NCBI GenBank assembly: GCA_027296385.1
Contig: JAPUJD010000324.1
Span: 1 to 23,158, forward strand
From: Acidobacteriota bacterium
Lineage (GTDB): Bacteria > Acidobacteriota > Thermoanaerobaculia > Multivoradales > JAHEKO01
Reading direction: 5' to 3'
DNA: 23,158 nt
The position numbers and the translations under genes are program-made. This document shows positions 1 to 6,725 of this stretch, one piece after another. The notes under the pieces are model-generated. The model saw nothing but the letters and a program-made list of their open reading frames with translations, was not told where the DNA came from and searched no databases. Within the stretch, counting starts at the first letter, position 1. The number at the start of each line of letters is the position of its first letter.

Positions 1-111
1 TGCGACCGGGTGGCCTGGCTCGAGCACGGCCAGGTGGTCGACACCGGTCCGCCGGCGAAGATCCTCGAGCCCTATCGCGACTCCGTCATGAGCCCCACGG
101 ACGCCCTCTGA
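1..111 (+). CDS. ABC polysaccharide exporter, ATP-binding subunit (C-terminal end)
   Basis: Only the last 36 residues are present; the gene starts before the window. The reading frame begins CDRVAWLEHGQVVDTGP and ends at TGA 109-111. This matches the segment after the H-loop of Wzt/KpsT/TagH-type ATPases, where a Cys-Asp-Arg stretch precedes a 'WLEHGRV..G' strand and a helix ending in a Tyr. These ATPases power export of lipid-linked or phospholipid-linked polysaccharide across the inner membrane. The protein stops about 12 residues after that Tyr (EPY). It therefore lacks the C-terminal carbohydrate-binding domain of long Wzt proteins and is the short form. The glycosyltransferase operon downstream on the same strand supports the role. 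It could be another ABC ATPase, because only the tail is visible. Confidence 0.72.
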   Translation, partial: CDRVAWLEHGQVVDTGPPAKILEPYRDSVMSPTDAL

Positions 112-152
112 CCGAACCGGTGGGAACAGCGAACCCAATCCCGCTACCAGGC

Positions 153-175
153 TACTGCGTCGTAAGTCCTGCGGC
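153..175 (+). repeat. Imperfect 23-base intergenic repeat, copy 1
   Basis: This 23-base stretch lies in the 73-base gap between the ABC ATPase and the first glycosyltransferase. It matches a stretch at 22876-22898 on the same strand at 19 of 23 positions, counted by eye. Both copies share the cores TGCGTCG and CCTGCGGC. Both can form a small hairpin, CGTA/TGCG here and CGCA/TGCG in the other copy; the single change in the arm turns a C-G pair into a U-G pair. Its role is unknown. It could be a dispersed intergenic element or chance. Confidence 0.4.
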
Positions 176-184
176 GAACGACTA

Positions 185-1174
185 GTGACGCAGGACACTA
201 GAGTTGCCGTCTGTGTCGTCACCCACAACTGTGAGTCCGACGTGGCTTCCTTCCTGGCGGCAGTGGCGGGCCTGCGTGAGCGCCCGTGGGAAGTGGTCGT
301 CGTCGACTCGGGCAGTCACGACGGCACGGTCCAGCTTCTCCGGGAGTTCTCGACCACTCTCGCCCTCAGAGTCGAGGCGCTGAGCGAAAACGTCGGCTAC
401 GCCGCGGCCATGAACCGAGCCCTCGAGCTTACGGATTGCCCGTGGATCCTCGCTCTCAACGCGGATACCAGCCCCGAGGCCGGGTTCCTCGGTGCGCTAC
501 TGAGCCGAGCCGAGCGCCACCCCGAGCTCCGGGTCGCCGCGGTCACCGGCCGGCTGGCGAGGCCGGGAGAGCCTGCGCGGCTCGATGCCTGCGGCATGTT
601 CCTGACTCCGAGCTGGCGACACCACGACCGTGGCTCGGGCGAGCTAGATCGGGGGCAGTGGCGCACCCCGCAACGCGTCTTCGGAGCCACCGGTGCCGCC
701 GTCCTGCTGCGGCGACGCGCCCTCGACGACGTGGCAACCGGCGGTGAGATATTCGCCAGCGAGTTCCACTCCTTTCGCGAAGACGCGGAACTCGCCTTCC
801 GCTTGCGCGAGCGCGGCTGGGAAGTACTCTACGAACCCCTGGCGGTAGCAGAGCATCGGCGCTTCAATACGCCGAATAGGCGGCGCGCGATGCCGGCCCA
901 TGTCAACTACCACTCCCTCAAGAACCGCTACCTCCTGCGAGCGTACCATCAGAGTTTGGCCAATCTATTGCTCACCCTGGTGCCCACCCTGCTGCGCGAT
1001 CTCGGCGCCCTGGCCTACGCAATCGCGCTGGAGCGCAGCTCGCTCGGCGCCTACCTATGGTTATGGCGCAACCGTCGTCGCATTCTCGCCAAGCGCCGCC
1101 AGCTGAGGGCTCGGCGGTCCGCGCCTCAAAGACGCGTCGACCGCTGGTTCTGGACCCGCGGGCTGCCCCTGTGA
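185..1174 (+). CDS. Glycosyltransferase family 2 (rhamnosyltransferase-like)
   Basis: This 329-residue cytoplasmic transferase probably adds one sugar from a nucleotide-sugar donor to the growing lipid-linked glycan. The GT-A fold is visible. The first strand is VCVVTHN (about 9-15) and the nucleotide-binding Asp is D41 in VVVVDSGSHDGT. NVGYAAAMNRAL follows at 69-80, and the metal-binding position is LNADT with D94. FGATGAAVLLRR lies near 166-177 and the putative catalytic acidic pair is E199-D200 in FREDAEL. A hydrophobic stretch near 260-285 and a strongly basic tail suggest that it sits on the inner face of the membrane. GTG is used as start because the conserved first strand begins just after it; no strong ribosome binding site is seen. 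The stop overlaps the next start (GTGA). The donor and acceptor sugars cannot be read from the sequence. Confidence 0.9.
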   Translation: MTQDTRVAVCVVTHNCESDVASFLAAVAGLRERPWEVVVVDSGSHDGTVQLLREFSTTLALRVEALSENVGYAAAMNRALELTDCPWILALNADTSPEAGFLGALLSRAERHPELRVAAVTGRLARPGEPARLDACGMFLTPSWRHHDRGSGELDRGQWRTPQRVFGATGAAVLLRRRALDDVATGGEIFASEFHSFREDAELAFRLRERGWEVLYEPLAVAEHRRFNTPNRRRAMPAHVNYHSLKNRYLLRAYHQSLANLLLTLVPTLLRDLGALAYAIALERSSLGAYLWLWRNRRRILAKRRQLRARRSAPQRRVDRWFWTRGLPL

Positions 1175-2322
1175 GACCGCTGCGGATCGCCCTGCTCGGG
1201 GGTCGGGGCGTACCCGCTAGCTACGGCGGCTACGAGACCTTGACCGACGAGCTCGGCCGGCGACTGGTCGAGCGAGGCTTCGAGGTCACTGTCTATTGCC
1301 GCTCGCACTACACGGATCGACGCCTGACGCAGCATCGTGGTATGCACCTGGTGGTCCTGCCGACCGTGAAGTCCAAGTACCTCGACACGCCATTGCACAC
1401 GCTGCTGTCGGTCCTTCACGCCGCCAGCCGGCCCTTTGATGCCGCTCTCGTCGTCAACTCGGCCAACGCAATGTTCGTGCCCCTACTGCAGGCCAACGGC
1501 ATCCCAACGGCCCTCAATGTCGATGGCATCGAGAAAAGACGCGCCAAGTGGGACTGGCCGGGGCGACTGGTCTTCGCGCTCTCCGAACGCCTGGCTACCG
1601 TCGTGCCCGACGTGCTCGTCACCGACGCCAGGGTGATCGCCGAGCACTACCGGCGCAAGTACGGCGTCGACTCGGAGATGATCCCCTACGGCGTCGACCC
1701 GACGACACAGCCACCGGGCGCCACCCTCGAGGAGCTCGGACTCGAGCCCGGCCGATACTTCCTCTACGTGAGCCGCTTCGAGCCCGAGAACAATCCCCAC
1801 CGCGTGGCCGAAGCCTATCGCCAAGTCGGGGGCGAGCTGCCCCTAGTCATGGTCGGGACCGCTCCCTACGCCGACCGTTTCATTCGCAGCTTCACCGCGG
1901 GCGCGGACTCGAGGATCGTCTTCCCCGGTGCGATCTACGGCCGGGGTTACCGCGAGCTGCTGTGCCACGCGCTGGCCTACATCCAGGCCACCGAGGTCGG
2001 CGGAACGCATCCGGCACTGGTCGAGGCCATGGGTCTGGGAGCCAGTGTCGTGGCCAACGACACACCGGAGAACCGTGAGGTCGTGGGCTCGTGCGGGCGC
2101 TACTTCGACGTCCGGGAGCCAGCCTCTCTAGCCGCTGTTCTCGACGAGACCCTGCGGCACCCAGAACGGGCGCGGCACGATGGTCAGCGCGCCGCCGAGC
2201 GGGCCCGGGAGCGCTATTCCTGGGAACGCGTCACCGACAGCTACGACCGGCTCTTCCGCCTCCTGGCCGAGAGGCGTCAGTACAGCGGTTTGAAACCTCG
2301 CAACCACGACATAGGCCTTTGA
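1171..2322 (+). CDS. DUF1972-type glycosyltransferase (GT4)
   Basis: This 383-residue GT-B enzyme belongs to the family that combines an N-terminal DUF1972 domain with a GT4 catalytic domain. Some members, such as WchF/Cps2T of streptococcal capsules, are rhamnosyltransferases. The family signature GGRGVPASYGGYET is at residues 10-23, and NVDGIEKRRAKW follows near residue 115. The C-terminal domain has YVSRFEPENN and EVGGTHPALVEAMG; the Glu of EVGG is residue 275, and this is the usual acidic donor-binding stretch. I chose GTG 1171 because family members start a few residues before the first strand RIALLGG. It also gives a 4-base overlap (GTGA) with the preceding stop, which suggests translational coupling. 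The frame is open further upstream, but that part lies inside the neighbour and looks uncoded. A 51-base gap follows before the next gene. Confidence 0.9.
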   Translation: MRPLRIALLGGRGVPASYGGYETLTDELGRRLVERGFEVTVYCRSHYTDRRLTQHRGMHLVVLPTVKSKYLDTPLHTLLSVLHAASRPFDAALVVNSANAMFVPLLQANGIPTALNVDGIEKRRAKWDWPGRLVFALSERLATVVPDVLVTDARVIAEHYRRKYGVDSEMIPYGVDPTTQPPGATLEELGLEPGRYFLYVSRFEPENNPHRVAEAYRQVGGELPLVMVGTAPYADRFIRSFTAGADSRIVFPGAIYGRGYRELLCHALAYIQATEVGGTHPALVEAMGLGASVVANDTPENREVVGSCGRYFDVREPASLAAVLDETLRHPERARHDGQRAAERARERYSWERVTDSYDRLFRLLAERRQYSGLKPRNHDIGL

Positions 2323-2373
2323 GATACGCTCTGGCGCCAAGAGCTCAGTCACGTCCGTCGTAGAGATCGAAAA

Positions 2374-3819
2374 TTGCTCAAGAAAAGAGCCCGAATCGTC
2401 GCCTCGGTCCTGCTGGCCATCGATCTGGTCGGTGTAGCCTTGGCCTTCCTGCTCGCTTACTGGCTGCGTGACACGGCGCTGCCTGCTCTCGGGCTGCGGC
2501 CGCGAAATCTCTACCCCCTGAGCCTCTACCTGCCACTGCTCCCCCTGGTACTGGGCATCTGGGGCGTTCTCCTCTACCATTTCGGCGCCTACAAGTCCCA
2601 TCGCACGATCTCGCTGATCGACGAAGCCTGGTCGATCCTCCGCGTCACGGGTTCCGGAGGCGCGCTGCTGGTCCTGTGCATCTACCTTTTCCGGCTCGAC
2701 GCCGCGCTGCTGGGCCAAGACGACATCAGCCGGCTGTGGATCGCGCTGCTCGCGGCCGGCTCCGCCCTGGCGATCCTCGCCGGCCGGACCACCGTTCGCC
2801 TGCTCTCCCGTTTCGTCCGCTCGCGCGGCTACAATTACCGGACGATTCTCGTGGTCGGCACAGGCCCCGCGGCGCGATCTATCGCTGAATCGATCGAGCG
2901 GCACGGCTACTGGGGGTACCGCATCCTCGGCTTCGTCAAGTCGGACGAGGACGACTCCGTCGAGAGCATCGCCCAGCCCGTGGTCGGCGCGATTGCCGAC
3001 ATCCCTCGCCTGATCGAGAGCGAGGTCGTCGACGAGGTGATCTTCGCCGTCCACCGGGCTCAGTTGCAGAAGCTCGAGGACCTCTTCTTGCAACTCGAGG
3101 AGCAGGGAGTCCTCGTCCGCCTGGCGCTGAACTTCTTCCCCCACACCCGTGCGCGGGTCACGGTCGGAGACCTCGAGGGCCTGCCCTTGCTGACCTTCTC
3201 GACAGCGCCGTCGAGCCCGCTCTTGCTGGCGATCAAGAGGGGGCTCGACCTGGTGATCTCGGTGGTTCTCCTCGCCTCCGCGCTACCCGTCATGGGTGCA
3301 ATCGCGCTCGCCATCAAGCTCACATCGAGCGGCCATGTGCTCTTCCGGCAGATCCGTTGTGGGCTCAACGGCCGGAGATTCACCATCTACAAGTTCCGCA
3401 CCATGGTCGAGAACGCGGAGCACCAGCGCTCGCATCTCTCCCACCTCAACGAGATGGACGGCCCAGTGTTCAAGGTCCGGCAGGATCCCCGGGTGACCCG
3501 GCTCGGTCGTCTGCTACGCCGCTTCAGCCTCGATGAGCTGCCACAACTGTGGAATGTGCTCAGCGGCAGCATGAGCCTGGTGGGCCCACGGCCGGCAATT
3601 CCCGAAGAAGTTGCCCAGTACGAGCGCTGGCAGCGACGGCGGCTCTCGATGCGCCCGGGCTTGACCTGTTTGTGGCAGGTCAGCGGCCGCAACGAAGTCG
3701 ATTTCGGCCGCTGGATGGAACTCGATCTCGAGTACATCGACTCCTGGAGCCCTTTGCTCGACCTCAAGATCCTGGCGCGGACGGTGCCGGTGGTACTGAG
3801 TGGCCGCGGCGCTTCCTGA
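2374..3819 (+). CDS. Polyprenyl-phosphate sugar-1-phosphate transferase (WcaJ/WbaP-type initiating enzyme)
   Basis: This 481-residue membrane enzyme should start the polysaccharide by moving a sugar-1-phosphate from a nucleotide sugar to undecaprenyl phosphate. It has the full length and order of the polyprenyl glycosylphosphotransferase family. Four transmembrane segments lie near 8-30, 48-72, 90-108 and 118-142. A Rossmann-like domain opens with ILVVGTGPAARS. A membrane helix lies near 288-315, and the catalytic bacterial sugar transferase domain follows. Key motifs there are YKFRTMVENAE, the Asp-Glu pair D387-E388 in SLDELPQLWNVL, SLVGPRP, and RPGLTCLWQVSGR. The start is TTG with a weak AGAGAT upstream. 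The stop lies 20 bases inside the next gene. The transferred sugar (glucose, galactose or other) cannot be read from sequence. The enzyme is the committed step for the cluster. Confidence 0.93.
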   Translation: MLKKRARIVASVLLAIDLVGVALAFLLAYWLRDTALPALGLRPRNLYPLSLYLPLLPLVLGIWGVLLYHFGAYKSHRTISLIDEAWSILRVTGSGGALLVLCIYLFRLDAALLGQDDISRLWIALLAAGSALAILAGRTTVRLLSRFVRSRGYNYRTILVVGTGPAARSIAESIERHGYWGYRILGFVKSDEDDSVESIAQPVVGAIADIPRLIESEVVDEVIFAVHRAQLQKLEDLFLQLEEQGVLVRLALNFFPHTRARVTVGDLEGLPLLTFSTAPSSPLLLAIKRGLDLVISVVLLASALPVMGAIALAIKLTSSGHVLFRQIRCGLNGRRFTIYKFRTMVENAEHQRSHLSHLNEMDGPVFKVRQDPRVTRLGRLLRRFSLDELPQLWNVLSGSMSLVGPRPAIPEEVAQYERWQRRRLSMRPGLTCLWQVSGRNEVDFGRWMELDLEYIDSWSPLLDLKILARTVPVVLSGRGAS

Positions 3820-4738
3820 ACCTACCGGACGCGGCGGCAACCCGGCCGCACCTGCTGTCTCCGTCATCGTCGTCAACTGGCGCCGGGAAGAAGCCACGGT
3901 CTCCTGTGGGCTACGAGTCCTGGCCTGGGAAGAACTCAGTCCGGCCCTCTTCGTGGTCGACAACGGGTCCGGAGCAGCCGTCGTCGCACGGATCGCGAGC
4001 CAGCTCGCCGGCGCCACCGTCTGCGCCAGCTCCAGCAACCTCGGGTTCGGCGGAGCCAACAACCTCGTTCTCGACGACATCGCCTCCGAGTTCGTGCTCT
4101 TGCTCAACAATGACGCAGAGATCAACGAGGAGTCGGTGACGCGCCTGGTGCGATTCCTCGAGAACCGACCGGAGGCCGGAGTCGCCGGTCCGGTACTCGA
4201 GTCCACCGCACCCCAGCATCACGTCATCGCGGCCGGTGGTCGCAATGTCCTGCGCTACGGACGGACCCACTACAGCGCCGCCGAGCGTGCCGTCGAGCTC
4301 CAGGCGAGCCAGCCCTACAGCGTGGACTACGTCCCGGGCACCGTCGCTCTCATCCGTTGCGGTCTGCTACGTCGACTCGGCGGCTTCGACGAGGACTACT
4401 TCTTCTCCGGCGAGATGGCGGACCTATGCGCACGCGCCATGGACGCTGGTTTCGGCAGCTTCGTCGTTCCCACCGCGCGGGCGGCTCACGACCTCGACCA
4501 GGCGGGGCCGCTGCGAGCCTCCCTTTATCCATACTACAGCCTGCGCAACCGTTTCCTGTTCATCCGTCGGCACCGGCATCGAACGTTTTGGCCCTCGGCC
4601 TTGTGGACGGCGCGAGGCATGTTGCGCTGGATCACTTCGCTGGCGACGGGCCGCGTCGCCCTCGCACGCGGCCTGGGTCTAGCGCTGGTCCACGGCCTGC
4701 GCGGGCGCTTCGGCGCCGCCCCGGGAAGACTCTCGTGA
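3800..4738 (+). CDS. Glycosyltransferase family 2 (rhamnosyltransferase-like)
   Basis: This is a 312-residue GT-A transferase. A short Pro/Gly-rich lead precedes the first strand SVIVVNWRR at about 20-28. VVDNGS, NLGFGGANN and LLNNDAEI follow in the usual order and carry the nucleotide- and metal-binding Asp residues. After VPGTVALIR comes GGFDEDYFFSGEMADL, in which the usual Glu-Asp pair reads Glu-Met-Ala-Asp; this spacing variant occurs in some GT2 branches. The basic C-terminal third with hydrophobic patches suggests membrane association. GTG 3800 is 20 bases upstream of the previous stop, and the last base of its own TGA is the A of the next ATG, so it is tightly coupled on both sides. 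The specific sugar linkage is unknown. Confidence 0.88.
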   Translation: MAAALPEPTGRGGNPAAPAVSVIVVNWRREEATVSCGLRVLAWEELSPALFVVDNGSGAAVVARIASQLAGATVCASSSNLGFGGANNLVLDDIASEFVLLLNNDAEINEESVTRLVRFLENRPEAGVAGPVLESTAPQHHVIAAGGRNVLRYGRTHYSAAERAVELQASQPYSVDYVPGTVALIRCGLLRRLGGFDEDYFFSGEMADLCARAMDAGFGSFVVPTARAAHDLDQAGPLRASLYPYYSLRNRFLFIRRHRHRTFWPSALWTARGMLRWITSLATGRVALARGLGLALVHGLRGRFGAAPGRLS

Positions 4739-5727
4739 TGGACGCTGAACCCGCTGTCGACGTTGTCGTACCGGCCTGGAACTCGAAGCACTGGCTCGGC
4801 GATTGCCTGGATGCCCTCCGATCTCAGACCCTCCCAGCGCGCACCATCATCGTGGTCGATGACGCCTCGACCGACGGTACCGGCGACTGGCTTGCCAAAC
4901 ACGCAGGCGACCTGCGCGTGGCGCATCTCGATCGCAACCGTGGATTCGCGGCAGCGGCGAACCGTGGCCTCGAGCTTTCGACCGCGCCCTTGGTCGCACT
5001 GCTCAACGCCGACACCCGCGCCGATGCGGGATGGCTCGAGGCCCTCGCGGGCCATCTCGCTCGGGCACCGCAATCGGTCGGGTTCGCCGCCTCGAGAATC
5101 CTGCAGCTGAGAGCTCCGGATAGAATCGACAGCGCCGGCGACCAGTTCAGCTGCTACGGTTCGGCGCTCAAGCGCGGCCGGGGCGATGACTCGAAGAATT
5201 GGTCCCGGGCGGACACGGTGCTCTCCGCCTGCGCCGGTGCCGCTCTCTACCGCCGGAAGATGTTGGACGAGATAGGATCCTTCGACGAGTCCTTCGAGAG
5301 CTACCTCGAGGACGTGGATCTGGGGATGAGGGCACGACTCGCCGGCTACACCTGCCTCTTCGTGCCCAGCGCTCGGGTTCTTCACCAGGGCGGCGGTTCG
5401 GGTCTGCCACGCCCGCGCTACGTCCGCCTGATGACGGCCAACCGCGTGGCCACGATCCTGCGCAATTTCCCCGGGTCGGTCCTGCGCCGCCACTGGCTGC
5501 GGCTCCTGTGGGGCCAGTGGTACTTCCTCCTCGCCTATCGGCGTCCCTGGCATTCGGCTCTCGGCTACGTCAGCTTGCTGCGCCGGCTCGGCACCATCCT
5601 GCGCCGGCGGCGCTCCACCCAGGCGAGCCGGCGCGTGAGCAGCGACGAGTTCGAAGGCTCGCTAGCGCGGGACCTTGGCGAGCCCCCACTGCGCTGGCTT
5701 CTGGGGCAACGCCTGCGCGGCCGATGA
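4738..5727 (+). CDS. Glycosyltransferase family 2
   Basis: This is a 329-residue GT-A enzyme. Motifs in order are VDVVVPAWNS (about 7-16), IIVVDDASTDGT, NRGFAAAANRGLEL, ALLNADT, SACAGAALYRR, and FDESFESYLEDVDLGMRARL, which holds the putative catalytic Glu-Asp. LHQGGGSG lies in the position of the conserved His after the catalytic helix. A basic amphipathic C-terminus (residues about 240-300) follows. ATG 4738 is preferred: GTG 4735 immediately before it is also in frame, but ATG gives the common TGATG overlap with the preceding gene. The frame is open much further upstream inside the neighbour, and that part is not needed for any GT2 motif. The stop overlaps the next gene by ATGA. It likely adds one residue of the same repeat unit. 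Confidence 0.9.
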   Translation: MDAEPAVDVVVPAWNSKHWLGDCLDALRSQTLPARTIIVVDDASTDGTGDWLAKHAGDLRVAHLDRNRGFAAAANRGLELSTAPLVALLNADTRADAGWLEALAGHLARAPQSVGFAASRILQLRAPDRIDSAGDQFSCYGSALKRGRGDDSKNWSRADTVLSACAGAALYRRKMLDEIGSFDESFESYLEDVDLGMRARLAGYTCLFVPSARVLHQGGGSGLPRPRYVRLMTANRVATILRNFPGSVLRRHWLRLLWGQWYFLLAYRRPWHSALGYVSLLRRLGTILRRRRSTQASRRVSSDEFEGSLARDLGEPPLRWLLGQRLRGR

Positions 5728-6725
5728 GAATCGCCTACCATCTGGCCACACCGCCCGCTCCGCTACCGAGCCTCGACGCCGCGGTTCAGGAGGTCGACGC
5801 GCTACGCGCTGCTTTCGGCGGCACCCTCACCCAGCTCTACCCCGCTGCCTCCTACCACGCTTGGGTCCCGCGGCGCTGGTTGCTGCCGAGCCAGGTCCGC
5901 CGCATCGTCGCACTCGATCGGGAGGTCGACCTCCACCACCTGGTGAGCGATCGGCTACTCCCCTTCCCGGTGCTGACGCAACTTCGCAGGCCGGTGATCT
6001 ACCGGCTCTTGACCTCACCCGAGCGCCAGCCAAGAGGTCTCGCGGCGCTCTCCGGTCCCGTGGTCGTCTCCTCGGTACTCGAAGCCGAGCGACTACGCGG
6101 CTGGGGTGCGGCCAAGGTCGAAGTGATCGCACCGGGCATCGACCTCGAGCGCTTTCGCCGGGTGAAGGCGCCGCCGGCCGGCCCGTTCACCGTGATGATG
6201 GCATCCGCCCCCTGGACCCGGCGCCAGTTCGCGACCAAGGGCGTCGACGCACTTCTCGAAGCCCTCAGCCGGCGACCGGCGATGCGACTGATCCTGCTGT
6301 GGCGAGGTGTGCTCACCGAGGCTGCACAACGACGCATCGAGACGGCCGGCCTGGAGAAGAGAGTCGAGCTGATTCGCCGGCCCGTAGACGTCGCACGGGT
6401 CCTCGGCCGGGTCCACATCGTAGTTCTCGCCACGACATCGCCACGAGTCGTGAAGGCCTATCCCCACTCCCTGCTCGAGGGTCTGGCCGCAGGTCGCCCG
6501 ATCTTGACGAGTCCGCAGCTGGCGATCGCAGAGTGGATCCGCGCGCGCGGGGGCGGAGAAGTCGTCGAGTGCGCCCCCGATCCGCTCGGCAGTGCTCTAG
6601 ATCGCCTGATGGCCGACTACGAGCCCTATCGCGCAGCCGCCAGAGGCCTCGACCTCGGCCGCTTCTCGATCACAACCTACGTCGATTCCTACCACCAGCT
6701 CTACCAGAGCCTCATGTCTCGCTAG
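5724..6725 (+). CDS. GT4-like glycosyltransferase (GT-B fold)
   Basis: This 333-residue protein has two Rossmann-like halves typical of GT-B enzymes. It starts MRIAYHLATPP without the common Gly-rich loop. The middle IAPGIDLERFRR is the hinge motif found in GT4 enzymes (usually 'PNGVD..RF'). VMMASAPWTRRQFATKGVDALLEA opens the donor domain. KAYPHSLLEGLAAGRPILTS near residue 246 corresponds to the C-terminal acidic motif (E-x7-E), with the first Glu replaced by Lys. The family call is less certain than for its neighbours because the N-terminal half is divergent. ATG 5724 overlaps the preceding stop by four bases (ATGA) and is in frame with the only sensible domain start. It ends at a TAG inside CTAG 6722-6725, which also supplies the stop of the opposing gene. 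It is the last gene of the + strand operon. Confidence 0.78.
   Translation: MRIAYHLATPPAPLPSLDAAVQEVDALRAAFGGTLTQLYPAASYHAWVPRRWLLPSQVRRIVALDREVDLHHLVSDRLLPFPVLTQLRRPVIYRLLTSPERQPRGLAALSGPVVVSSVLEAERLRGWGAAKVEVIAPGIDLERFRRVKAPPAGPFTVMMASAPWTRRQFATKGVDALLEALSRRPAMRLILLWRGVLTEAAQRRIETAGLEKRVELIRRPVDVARVLGRVHIVVLATTSPRVVKAYPHSLLEGLAAGRPILTSPQLAIAEWIRARGGGEVVECAPDPLGSALDRLMADYEPYRAAARGLDLGRFSITTYVDSYHQLYQSLMSR

Noticed and set aside
2128..3144. 338-codon minus-strand open frame across the DUF1972 transferase and initiating transferase genes
   Set aside because: It spans two well-supported genes and their gap. The product is rich in Gln, Asp and Glu with no recognisable fold, typical of a shadow frame.
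4534..5553. 339-codon minus-strand open frame opposite two GT2 genes
   Set aside because: The + strand has all GT2 motifs; this frame has none of any family.
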